A DNA stretch of 64,000 nt from Loxodes magnus (lineage: Eukaryota; Ciliophora; Karyorelictea; Loxodida; Loxodidae). The stretch is from assembly GCA_946699065.1 (NCBI GenBank), contig CAMPDV010000222.1, positions 310,001 to 374,000 of the forward strand, in the 5' to 3' direction. Positions 23,231 to 34,580 of the stretch are shown here, piece after piece; the first letter of the stretch is position 1; each line of letters starts with the position of its first letter. The translations under genes were made by a program, and so were the position numbers. The notes under the pieces are model-generated. The model was given only the letters and a program-made list of their open reading frames with translations, did no database searches and was not told the DNA's origin.

Positions 23231-24000
23231 ATGGTCAACTTTATTTATTTAACTAGATCCGACAAGAAATTCTCTAGATATATATGCACAAAAAATGTGA
23301 CAACAAAGCTTGATCAGCAAATTCATGACAGTAATTATTACCAATCGAAGATTTAAGGACATCTTCAATAATTTTAAGATTCTTATTTCGATATCTTTGA
23401 AGAATTAGATAAAGAAATTGATATGACAAAATAACGATATCCTAAGAGTAAAATTCATGGAGTAGGTTTTGCTTAGGACTCTAATGAATTGCTTGATTAT
23501 CTAAGAGCAAAAATTTGACGATAAAAAATTAGTTGAACAGAATCAATTTCAAATCCATATGAATAATAGTTTGTCTAAGGATTTTGCCAGACACAATTAT
23601 GAGAATTTTATAATCTGAATATTAAATAAATATTTAAGATAAATGATAGATTGCAACTGAGTCATAAATATATAGTAGAAAAAGTAAAGCAAAAATATAT
23701 ACTAAGATTAAAGAATGGAATTAATTTATTACTAGAAGAGTTTTAAGTTATAAATCGTTAGATGCGTATCATAGAGAATCTAGCTATATAAATCATTTTT
23801 TTTATTTGATGCTTCTGTTTTTAATAAGTTCCTTAAATGATATAATATCAACTTCGTAAGTTATGCTCTATGAGGAAGTTCATTAAACTAATAATCTTTA
23901 AGTAACTGATTAGGGAAGTTACATATGTTAGATATGCGATGAAAATTAAATTAAATCAATGAGTTAGTAAGCCAGCAAACGATAGACTTAATTTACTTGA
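23231..24000 (+). CDS. Unknown protein, 248 residues, one ~23-nt intron
   Basis: Starts MVNFIYLTRSDKKFSRYICT. Internal TGA reads as Trp (AKIWRQKISWTES; TQLWEF). Removing 23684-23706 (GT...AG, 23 nt) joins VEK to IKEWNQFITRRVLSYKSL and keeps a convincing frame through a hydrophobic stretch (HFFYLMLLFLISSLNDIIST, a likely membrane segment). It then runs to ICQICDENQ and TGA 23998-24000. The N-terminal half is helical and Gln-rich. No family recognised. The intron rests only on the frame change and GT/AG ends; a 1-base slip is the alternative. Confidence 0.6.
23684..23706 (+). other. Candidate 23-nt intron
   Basis: GTAAAG...TACTAAG; length 2 modulo 3. Its removal restores the frame between two well-formed coding segments. 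Confidence 0.45.
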
Positions 24001-25133
24001 AATCTTAAAATTTTTAATTTTTTTAATCATAAAAAAAACAAAAAAAATAGCATTTTACTATCTATTAATTTCTTATTTTTTAATTTTTAATGTAGATAAA
24101 TTTTAGAGTTTTACTGTTAAATTTTATAATCAATTTTAAATTATTAAGATTCTCATATTGAATAAAATAGTAATATTTTAAATATTTGCTTCAATTTTAT
24201 TTTTAAATATTAGTAAAAATGAATTATAATATTTTAAACTAACGAAATAATAAATTGATAGAAATGATGTGCTTTTTTATCTTTTTTTACATGAGAAAAA
24301 ATTTTTTAAATAGTTTAAATTTTGTTCCTTGCTTCAAAAATCTTACTTTTGCCCTAATGCTTTCAATTTATATTTTTCCTAGAAATATTTCTTTTTATTT
24401 ATGTTAATGCTTAATAAAACTTTAAAATTTGAAATTAGTAAGGAATAAAATAGAAAGCTACTGTATTTTTAATTAAGTTTGTTTAATAAACTTAACTATT
24501 AATTATACTTAATTCAAATTAGTTTCCACAAAAAAAATCTTCAAACAATCTTTAAAATAAATCAGGTGAATAATTTTAAAAAGTTGGTTTTTATAAAATA
24601 TCTGCATAAACTTTAATTTCAGTTTGTGAATATCTTATTAACATTTTTTTAAATACAAGATGCTAAATAAATATTTAGTTCCCTTTTTATTTAATACTTT
24701 AGTGAATAAATATAAGTTTAATGGATTTTTCTGGATTTTCATTGCTTTTTTTAATTTTATTTATACGATTATTCTATTACTAAAGGGTTAATAAATAATA
24801 AAAATTTTAATTCGAAATGTTTAAAATATTAGTTTATTGTTTGAAGAGAGATGAGGATTAAATAAGAAGTTTATAGAAATTATTTAAGATAGTTCTAAAA
24901 TAATTAAATAATTAATAAATATTTTTAGTAAAATCGTTAATAAAAATTAGATTGATAGATATAAAGAAAAAAATAAAAGAAGAAGCAGCTTAAAATCTTT
25001 TATCGTTTTTTAATTAAAATATAATACTTTGAAGCAAACTATTTTAGCTACAATCAAAATAATAAATTACAAAATTATCTTCTATCTCTTAAATTTTAAT
25101 TATAATAATCAAAGATTTTTTAGATAATTTAAA
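24001..25133. other. A+T-rich intergenic stretch
   Basis: Over 80% A+T by eye; no gene, RNA or repeat recognised. Confidence 0.4.
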
Positions 25134-25712
25134 TCAAATAATGGAAATTTATTATTAATTTAAAATAAAAAAGACAGTGAAAATAGTATAATATATAAAA
25201 AAATTAACTACACCTATTCTAAAGGAAAAGCAAGAAACCCTAAATATGAACTATTTAAAGGATAAATAGCAATTGTTTTTGTAAAAATATTTTAAAGGAG
25301 AGTTAAAAAATCTGAGAATAGATCTCTTAAAAGAAGCTTTACGTCGATTACGCTCATCGGTCAGCTTTTTAAAGTAGATTTAGCCTTTTTACCCATCATT
25401 CTTTGGGGTCAGTATAATGGACATGAACAGCTTGTTTACTTCATCGACGGGAATCATTTTATGCAGAAATAGGCTCAATCTCCTAACAACGATCTAAATT
25501 TCTCATGACTTTAATCTAAAAACAGCCATCATTGACCTTCATATCTACTTATTGATTCATAGAAAATATTACGGGGATATCCTTAGTTCATCATCTTATA
25601 TTATCTAGATTTAATGGGAATTTTCCATCCACAAACCAGAGTCATAATTTCCCTCTAGGGTTTCCTCATATATATACCGGCCATGGTCTGCAGAAATTAC
25701 ACCAATTGCCAT
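25134..25712 (-). CDS. Unknown protein of about 192 residues
   Basis: Markedly G+C-richer than its flanks. From ATG 25712 (MAIGVISADHGRYIYEETLE) the frame is open to TGA 25134-25136, with TGA as Trp at PQYFLWINKQIWRSMMAV. Mixed, non-repetitive composition (VDEVNKLFMSIILTPKND; FKKLTDERNRRK) looks like real protein. The frame extends upstream to about 25790 (AKDEYVQRRWKCLCIRLL) without an obvious ATG, so the start may be more distal. It follows the 3' end of E2 copy 2 in the same orientation, so it may be an element protein. No known domain. Confidence 0.5.
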
Positions 25713-25964
25713 TAACAATCGGATGCACAGACACTTCCACCTCCGTTAGACGTACTCGTCCTTAGCAAAACTTTATAGAATACTATTTTAAAAAAAATTC
25801 TTTATATTTCTAATCTTTTATTAGGTTCAGTCTTTATCATTTTTTAAACATCATTTCATCTTTTTTTATTTAAAGTCTATAGTCATACTTGAATTTCCTC
25901 CTTTTCTACACTTACTGTTTTTTCATATAGGTAACCTCTGAGGTATTTCTAAAGTTTCTAAACT

Positions 25965-28090
25965 TGCATTATTTGGATGCCTTTTACATAGTAGGCGTCC
26001 ATTTACTCAAGTAAATATTCTTGCAACAGAATTTGTATGAAGTTTGCAAATAAGAATTTTAAAAATTGTCTCCTCTATGCCTTTATTTCAGTCATGATGT
26101 CTCCCGCCCTGTTTTCGACATGAGCAAACAAGATGTAATTTAAACGTAGTAGCGTTACTTGAAAACTCATAATAAATAGAAATAAATGTTGAAAATTATT
26201 TTATTAAAGAATATTAATTTATTTTATTTATTTTTGGATAAATCAAATCAATTGAAAGATATTATAGGAAAAAATGATTCTTTTAAAAATTCTCTCCATC
26301 AGAATAGCAAGCAGGTTACTAGATTCCCTAGTAAAAACCAGTTCAGTTCCAGGGTTAAGCTACTTCTCCAGATTGAGATTTTTCTTCCATATTTGTCACA
26401 TGTTGACTAAAAAGTAATAAGGCCATTTCAAATTTTCTTGAGGATTATCTTATTTTGTCTGCATTTTCTTCAAAGATTTTTTGCTTTACTAAAGATACAG
26501 CATTACATTTTGAAATATTTAATTCTTGTCAAAATTTTTAATAGTAATAATTAATAAAGGAAATAAGAAATTATAGCATTAAATTAAAGATAGTTTATTA
26601 CTTTAGAAACTTAATAATTATTTTGTAAATAAAATAAAAAAAGTGTTATTTTCTTTTGGTATAGAAAGTAATATAAATAAATTATAAAGTTACAGAAATA
26701 AATAAATAAAAATTTTTTATCCTAATTAAATTTAAATTTTGTATGTTTTTAAAAGTTAAAGGTAGATAATAAAAATATCACTCTTATTAAATATTTTTTT
26801 AATTTTTAAGTTAATCAAAATTTATAATTATTTAATTATAATTAATTAATTAATTATTAACTTTTAGAGTTTTAGAATATATTACTTCTCACATTTTTGC
26901 TTTTTCTAAACTTTCTCTTGACGGATATAAACGGGAATTTTTTGCTGACTAAGTTTCATTAAATAAGCAACATCATATGTATTGAATGTGTGCTCCTTAA
27001 TCATAAATTTCAAGTTCTTATCGAAATCGGATAATTTACAGATGCTTACCCTTCAAAACTTTGATTCAGTTAGGGACCTCACTAAAGATTGGAGTATAAT
27101 CAGATAGTTCAAAATTAACTCTGTTATTCTTTTAATTATTTATTTAATTTTAACTGATATGCTTTATATTGCTCGTAAAGCATAGATTATTTATATTAAT
27201 GTATTAATTCAAATAGGGTTTACTTTTCAGCTGAAAGTTTGAAAATTTTTAAAGTCATTAAGGTTCTCCCTTTTCTAAAAATTTATTGTACTCCGTCCAG
27301 TAGTTTTCTTTCATTCTTCAGATATTGTCTTCGTTCAAGGGAAAGAAAATTGTTACCTTGTATCAGATCGAAATACAGATTACTCTTCTTTTTTCTATTA
27401 CTGCTTGTATTTACGTCAAAGATGCAATTGATTTTTGAAGATGAAGTATAATTTTCTGGTTGCTTTTGTTTTTTGTTTTTCGTTCTTTTTTCTATTTTTG
27501 TTATTTCTCTATTTCCTTTGGATTTCTACCACTCTATTAAGATTTTTGTCGTAATTATTCCGGTTTTTTCAATATCTGTATTAATTTAATCTTACCTCAC
27601 CTACTTTTTTATATTGTTCTTAAAAATTCAAATGTCATTTTTCACCTTCTGAATTCTTTCTCCTATCATTTTTTATCCTGTTATGTTTATAAATTTTCCG
27701 CCCAAGTGAAGTTCTTCATTATTAGAATGAGTGTAGATTTCTTCTTTTTACGTCATTTGGTCTTCTTCCTATGTTCGGACTCTTATTATCAGTGCTCATG
27801 TTAAGTCTAACATCAGAGTTGAATTCATGTTTTTTATATTTTTCTCGTCCAAGTCGACCCATTTATTCCAACGTTAAAGCAGCTTATTCCAAGTTATTAA
27901 TCTTATTACTTTAGTTTATTTTCTTTAACGAATTTCAATATCTCCTTCCTAGTTCTTTTTCACTTTTATGATGGTGTTTTAGAAAAGTGCCACACTTATA
28001 CAGATTTTTATATCCTGGTCTCTTTACTTTTGGTTTTAATCTTCCTGCGTTTCTCATCACAAGAGAAACACATCTTTAAGAGCTTCCATT
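25965..28090 (-). mobile_element. E2 element, copy 2 (uninterrupted, inverted)
   Basis: Inverted copy of 6351-7605 plus 8555-9365, lacking cassette 'c'. The basic CxxxIRSxYRLLF-type shadow and the KIFKVxKVLPFLKIYC shadow on the opposite strand confirm high identity around 27.24-27.45 kb. It supplies the empty site for the cassette at 26817-26832. The ORF start region at about 28090 has diverged. Frame slips make coding capacity doubtful. Confidence 0.7.
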
Positions 28091-28544
28091 TTATACATTC
28101 AGATAATTCATATTTAGATTTTTTAAAAAAGCATTAAAAAATATAATTATAGAAATATCTTTAAACAAAAAAGAATTAAAAAAAATTATATAAATGTATT
28201 AATTTTTAATTTCATATATCATAGTTAACAAAATAAACAGAATTTAAAAAATAAATTCTAAATTCTAAAGAAAAACTCTTTAGAATTTCTGTTTTTAGCA
28301 TAGAATAATAATATAATTTATAAATTAAAGATTATAATGCAATTTTTAAATCTTAAAATATTGCAAAAGTCTAAACCTATTTAAAAATAATTGCCATGAA
28401 TAAATTCTTAAATATAAGCATTTACTAAATATTATTCCTTAAATTTGTAGTTTAAATCTTCCAACTTATTTATCTTTTTCTCTTAAATAATTAAACCTCT
28501 AAATCCTTTTTCTTTTATATCACCAAAAATGAGTAATTTGACAT

Positions 28545-29010
28545 TTTTTGAAATATAACTTTATTATAAAAATATGAAAAATACTAACATTTATTTATAA
28601 CTTAAAAGTATATAGGATGATAAATACTATCAAAGTTAAACTAGCATTTTATTTTTTTAATATGAAATAATTTAAAAATAATTTAGCTAATTAAATATAA
28701 AACACGATAAAAAATATTAAGGAAAGCTATAATGAATTTATAATCTTTAAAGTCAACATATTTATATAAGTATTTTAAATTATAAGAACAATTCTCAAAT
28801 TTTAAGTAAATTTAAATTATTTTGCTTTATTTTAAATAACAATAAATAGATGTAACTTTACTGCTTTGTCAACTAAGATTTATAAAAATTAGTCTTTTTG
28901 CCTAACTTTTTTATTTGCTTCTCTTTTTTTATGCTTTTTTATATTAAATCTCATAAGTTTTTCCATTGAAAATAAAAAATTTATTAAAGATATTTAACTT
29001 AATTTGGTTT
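28545..29010 (+). repeat. E1 leader fragment, diverged copy 4
   Basis: Follows 10850-11225 from GACATTTTTTGAAATATAAC through the CTTTTTGCCTAACTTTTT block with many indels. No E1 ORF follows. Confidence 0.65.
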
Positions 29011-29284
29011 TTCACAATTAAATCAAAAAAGATAACTGAAATTAATTATCATAATGTATGATTTTTTATTTCGTATATCAGAATTAATAAAATAAGCAGG
29101 ATTTTAAGATAAAAAAATTTAATCTATTTAGCTCTAAAAATTTAAGCATTATTTTATTAACTTGTTTTCGGCTTTTTTTCTTTTAATTTTTTATTGTTAG
29201 CTTAAAAATATTCTAAATTAAAAAAAAAAGATAATTCTTAAATTCTGGAATAAAACCTTAAAAATAAAATTTAGGATAAATAAA

Positions 29285-29700
29285 AAAGTAAAATTTGTAT
29301 TCTCTCATTTAAAAAATGGGGGTTAAATAAAATTTACTGTAGACTCTGGTAGTTCATATTCGAGCAATTGGAGGTATGCTTTTAATACTGAACTACAATA
29401 TTTTTTGGCTGCTATTAGCTTTGAGGGCAAAATTATTCAATTATAATCTCACTCTTTCTAATTTTTCGTGAGGAAAGGTAATTATTATATAGGTGGTATC
29501 ATAAAGAAGTAGGAATTGAACCCTTATGTAAATTCGATAAAGCCAAAGGAGAACCTATCTAAATTTAATTTATTCTTTCATTTTCCGAAAAAAATACCAA
29601 AATATAATTGAAAAAGCTAGGCTTCTCATATTAAAAAAGGGAAAATCGAAGGAATTAGTATTTAAAAGCAAAAGTGATTAAATACTTATATTCATAAAGA
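29285..29700 (+). CDS. Possible protein fragment, unknown
   Basis: One frame reads FTVDSGSSYSSNWRYAFNTE, then FVRKGNYYIGGIIKKQELNP and a Lys-rich end with TGA as Trp (KYNWKSQASH). The VDSGSS run is reminiscent of an aspartic-protease active site (DSG/DTG), but the flanking hydrophobic context and second motif are absent, so I do not assign it. It abuts the 3' end of the LINE on the other strand. Confidence 0.3.
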
Positions 29701-29719
29701 CTGAAGAATAAAGAGCAAT

Positions 29720-32700
29720 ATTTAATTAAAATTTTATTTTGATTTATTAAAAGCCATTCTACTTATAACTAGATTTAGAATCTATAAAGAGTATTTGATC
29801 CTTTACTTCCTCCACCTGGTTTTAGCTCTTTTCATTCTCATCTTCAGAAGCTTTAATATATCTAATTTCTACTTGAAATTTTTTTTTTATTTCTACATGA
29901 AATATAAAATATAAACAATTATGAATCCTTAAAGTTTCTTCAACTTAGAGTTCTAAATCTGTTAAAGTCTACTTATTATAAGATTAACTTGGAAATATTT
30001 CATTTATCTATCTACAATTTACCTTTTTTATTTTCCTAATATTTGAGTTAATTTTCTACTTCTAAGTTTTTCTTAAATATAAGTCTAATTAAAGGAAATT
30101 TCTTTCAAATAGACGAAGAAGCTATATAAAGTTAATTCTCAATTTTGTTCTTTATATATCTATTAAAAGCCTTTAAGTTGTAGTTGTGTTATTAGCTGTC
30201 TATTTCGATATTATAAAATGCAGACAATTACTATACATCATCAAAGTATCCATATCTTTTTTGCATAATAAAATACCGTAGTTGATTAAGGAAATTAATT
30301 ACTTTCTTATCAATGTTTTTAAATATAATTTAAAAAAATCTCAGTGACATAATTTTTGAAAAGCATTTCAATCTCCTATAAACAAAATTCATAAAAAGTT
30401 TATCCATTTGTTTAGAATGCTTTCTTAGCTATAAATCTCATACTTACATCCATCCTGTTAATTATTGCAAACATTTTTTTTGTATACTTCAGGACATTAA
30501 ATCTCCTCCATATTCTGCTTTAGGAAGTTCTAAAGTCTTTCAAGGTTTCTGAAATGTTATAGTGTTATATTTTTATATCTTAGCAATTAATAAACAATTT
30601 TTTCATTGTAGCTAGAAATTTGGAAGTAATTTCTTTAAATAATTATTCAATTTCTTTATTTAGTCAAAGCATTTCTAAATATATGATTTCTTATTTTTGT
30701 TTGGTTGGTTAAATTATGCTTAATCTTTAAATCATTTTAAACTAGAAAGTTTCATATTTAGGAATACTTATTGGTAAATATGTTCAATCGGTAACCATTT
30801 TAGTTTTTTATTAATTATTGCATACTTTCTATTGATTCCTAAAGTAAAAATGAAGTCATAGCCCCATTTTGCAAACCAAGTTTTATCTAAATTCATACAT
30901 TTTAATTCTATCTAACTACTTTTATTTTCTAAATAGGAATTTAAAATCCTAATTCAATTCGCTTAAACCTGTATAAGGACTTTCCTGCATATTTCCGTTG
31001 TTATATTAAAGTAACTTTGAATTTTTTCCATCTAAGAGAAACTAAGAATTTAAACTTCTGTAGAAAAATTAAAATGAATCTATGAGACCCAATAATAACT
31101 TAACTTTATAAGTTAGTCGAATGATAATTTTTTTTCCATGAAATCAAACATTTTCTTGACATAAATCAAATTTATTTTGACTTAGTATTTCATTTGTTTG
31201 CTTATAAAAGAAATAAATGATTTAGAAGATCTCTCAAATATACTAAGTTGCTTATTTATTATTTATAAATCTCATCTAGCTTGAATGAATTAAATTTCTT
31301 TAAAATATGATGTTATGAAACCTTATCGTTAGAACATTATCAGTCAACTTAAAACAGCGTAATTATTGAAATAAGATACCAATTTTTTGAATCATTTTTA
31401 TTTCCTTTTTTTAAATTAGAATAATGATTGAAGTGCTCATTTCATCAGAAATTCTTACAAGTCTAAGTTTATTCATTAGAAAAGAGTGAAAAATCATAGT
31501 AAGAAAATTTTTTTCATAATTCGATATTTCTCCATTGATTCTATACAAGACCAGACTCTCTACCATATGGAATTTCTTTATAGTTTCGAAATTTTCTTTT
31601 AAGGTAAAAGGTTTAAAATTTTATAAATAAGAAGCTGAATGATTTCTAAAATCCTTTTCATTTGAATAATGTTTCTTATATCTTTAATTTCTCATGACAC
31701 AACTAATTTTATTATTCTTTCTTGATTAAAATCTATTACATTTCTATGACTTTTATTTAGAATTTCATTTGCTTGCAAAAATATATCTTTAAGGTTTTCA
31801 TTGAGAAGTAAAAACTTTTTTTCGCTTTATTTTTCTTATATTTTCACAGATGATGTTCAAAATTTTTTTTCAAAGCTTAGAAGTTTAACTATGAAAACAA
31901 ATTATTATTAATTCATATTTCTAACTTGAGCAAGGACCTATTCATACTCTTAATTAACTCTTTTAGAATCAATACATTTTTATGTGAGTTTTCTTGTAAG
32001 TTTGTTATATTGAAGTCTGGAATTATGCTAATATTTCGTCTGCATTTATTATACATTACTTTAATGCATGAGTGCTATTCCTCTGAATTACACCTTCAAT
32101 ATAAAAAATTAAATGCAAGCTCCAAAGAATGATTATTAGTATTTTTATCTATAAATAAGATCTTATAGTTATTAATTTTATATTTTATTTTGGTAATTTT
32201 ATCTAATTAAGAAATGATTATAAGAGTAATCTACTGTAATTGGTATACAAATACAAAATTAAATGCTTGGCTTTCTTGGAGATATTTCAACCTCTTTCCC
32301 GCCAAGCTCTATATTACTCAAGAGGATAAATATAAAAAGTCTGAAAATCTCTACAACTCTTCTCCTTACTATGCATTTTGTCTTTTAATTCTACCCTCAT
32401 ATCTTTTTCTTGTAAATTTCTCTAAATTTTTTACAATATATTCTTTATTTTTCTCTTAATAGGTTTAGTTCAATTGCCTCTATTTTTTGTTTTCCAACTT
32501 CATCTACTAGTTTCAATATTCTTATTTAAAGTTTTGTAACATCTATTATCTTTTCCAAAGATTCTTTTGAAAGTTACACTAGTAGATCTTTTTGCTAGTT
32601 GTTTAGGCTAAAATCTTGAGTATTTTTACCTTCAATTATCATTGAATCATTCCTTTATTTTTTAGTTTGATTTAATGCTTTAATTTGTACTAATTTTCCG

Positions 32701-33121
32701 CTATTTTCTCAAACTTGTTGTTTAGTTCTTTCTGCTTCTATTCTAGTTTTGAGATTAAACTGCTCTTGTTATGCGAAGTATTTCAAATGCGTTAAGGACT
32801 CTTTCTAAGGACATGAGTCTTGATTCTATTTCCTCTGTAAGTTCAATTACTTCCATTTGTCTTTCTTCAATTTTTTTACCAATCCTGGAGGTCCAGCATC
32901 ACTTTAATCTGATAATCATAGCATATTTACTAATATGTGGTGAGATTCGAGACTTCCGACATTATATTTTTAGTCTATTTCCTAGGCTTTTCTTGAGAGG
33001 TGGAAGACTCATCCTGATGTGTGATCTTTTTGGTACTTTTTTCCTGGTCCTAGCCTTCTAAGGATGTCATTAACTTCTTCTTTTTTGGAGTGTTGGAGAA
33101 TCCTTATTTGAATCCGGACAT
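29720..33121 (-). mobile_element. LINE-type non-LTR retrotransposon 1 (decayed)
   Basis: The 5' end encodes an ORF1 starting MSGFKQGFSNTPKKKK at 33121, the same M-x-GFK-x-GF start as cassettes 'c', 'g' and 'j', then a coiled coil (VIELTEEIESRLMSLERVLN). ORF2 follows. Near 31.45 kb it has LIQKKGNKNDSKNW, the LINE block before RT (LIPKKG...NWRPI), then RFHNII and an RFINNKQ-like FI block. Near 30.5 kb LELPKAEYGGDL resembles the PK-x-x-GG-LG block after RT. Many frame slips make it inactive. No endonuclease domain could be made out. It could be the enzyme source family for the cassettes. Confidence 0.6.
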
Positions 33122-33468
33122 TTTTTGTTAGATAAGTATTTAAAACCTAAAGTATATTAATGGTATAAGAATGTTGAACTTTTATTAAATATTTGTTAGA
33201 AGATTGTAATTTACAGCTTTTCTAGATTTAAAGGATAAAGACAAAGATAAAAATAGCAACTAGCATCTTTAATATATTTCCATCAATTATTCATAAGCGT
33301 TTGATTACTCTAGCAAAGGCTTTTCTATCCAAAGTGATCTAATTGTATGATCGAAGTTTATATTACTAAGGCTTAAAGTTAGAACCCAATAATTTGCATT
33401 ATAAATATAAATTATCAATAGATTGAAGGTTGTAAGCACAAACAGAACCCATAACTATTATAAAAAAA
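33122..33468. other. A+T-rich spacer with 5' leader of cassette 'g'
   Basis: CATAACTATTATAAAAAAA (about 33450-33468) precedes the cassette start and recurs exactly before the cassette at 46.69 kb. It looks like the shared 5' leader of this subfamily. Nothing else seen. Confidence 0.5.
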
Positions 33469-34350
33469 ATGGCTGGCTTCAAGAAAGGTTTTTTTACCAC
33501 CTCCTCAGAGTAGGAGAGTAAACCTGAAGCATCATCTCTAACAACGTCTTAGCTTTAACTAACCCACTCTTCTTCCTAAGATTTATTAGATCCTCAGAAA
33601 ATAATTTTTGAAAACCTCTAAAAAATGCAAAATGATAATAACGAACTTTCCATGCAACTTAATTCACTGAAAGAATAAATCTAATGCCTGATCAATAACG
33701 TGAACACGCTAAGATAAGAAAATAGTAAATACAAGACTGAACTCAGCAATCATCCTTAGTTATTAGAATTTAACTAGAGAATCAAGCAGACAGAAGAAAA
33801 ATTAAACTAATTCGCTGAGAGTCTGTTTCTAAAAAATCTTTCTCACAACGATCCTATGGATATAGAGCCAGCAATTCAACCACCAAAAAGAAATAGAATG
33901 AAGGAAAAACCTAAATGTTGGTTCTGCAGAAAACCTGGTCATTTTGTAAGACAATGCTGGAAATATTAAAATAAACAAAATGAAGAGAATAAAAGAATTT
34001 AAAAAACATTGAATAAATTAAGCAGATTGTATGTTACTCAAGAGGGTAAAATTTATAGACTTAAGATAACAAACGTAAAAAATTAGTAAATTGGACCTGA
34101 AGAAAATATATGATTTAGATCCTAGTAAATAATTGGAAAAGAACTAGATTTTAACCAAATCCATATAATAAAACCTGGAGAAAAAATTAATAGTCGATAT
34201 GTAATAATGAACCATAAGACAGAAGAAGACTATGAAGAATATATCCAGAATACTTTTTTTAACATTTATAAACATTATATCAGTGATGATCCTAATGAAA
34301 GGTGGTATCACTTTAATTAATTATTATTATTATAAATAGCTACGAGTTGA
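33469..34350 (+). CDS. Gag/ORF1-like zinc-knuckle protein 'g' (intact)
   Basis: Intact frame of 293 codons from MAGFKKGFFTTSSEQESKPE to TGA 34348-34350. Order: variable N-terminal tail, coiled coil (KMQNDNNELSMQLNSLKEQI; residues about 50-130), DPMDIEP linker, CCHC knuckle CWFCRKPGHFVRQCW (about residues 146-160), KTLNKLSRLYVTQEGKIYRL, and an acidic C-terminus. Internal TGA reads as Trp in EENIWFRS. Translation may stop earlier, after WYHFN at about 34316, where GGTATCACTTTAATTAATTA matches the 3' ends of other elements. Such proteins coat template RNA in LINE and LTR elements. No RT is attached. Confidence 0.75.
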
Positions 34351-34501
34351 TACAAGTAGCTTAGATTATGGTTTATTTAAAAGGTATTGTTCTTGCTTTT
34401 TTTAATTGATGAATAAACAATTTTAAATAGTCAATATGAATATATAAAGATATAAGAAGGCGTAAATAAAGGAAAAATATTGGTTTTAGTTATTATTCTG
34501 C

Positions 34502-34506
34502 AAAAA
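34502..34506 (-). terminator. Pol III T-run after tRNA-Ile
   Basis: Five T residues on the minus strand directly after the tRNA. Confidence 0.7.
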
Positions 34507-34580
34507 TGGTCACAGTGAGTCTCGAACTCACGACCTCTGCGTTATTAGCACAGCGCTCTAACCAGCTGAGCTATGCGACC
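34507..34580 (-). tRNA. tRNA-Ile (anticodon AAU, read IAU)
   Basis: Full cloverleaf on the minus strand. Acceptor GGTCGCA pairs with TGTGACC, the D arm is TAGCTCAGCTGGTTAGAGC (box A), the anticodon loop is CTAATAA with anticodon AAT, and the T arm is GAGTTCGAGACTC (box B). 74 nt, no intron, CCA not encoded. A34 is expected to become inosine and read AUU/AUC/AUA. Confidence 0.97.

Noticed and set aside
29300-29400. Aspartic protease from VDSGSS
   Set aside because: Only one short motif, no second lobe or flanking pattern; too weak to call.
32771-33061. 96-codon plus-strand ORF
   Set aside because: Antisense to LINE ORF1 start and coiled coil.
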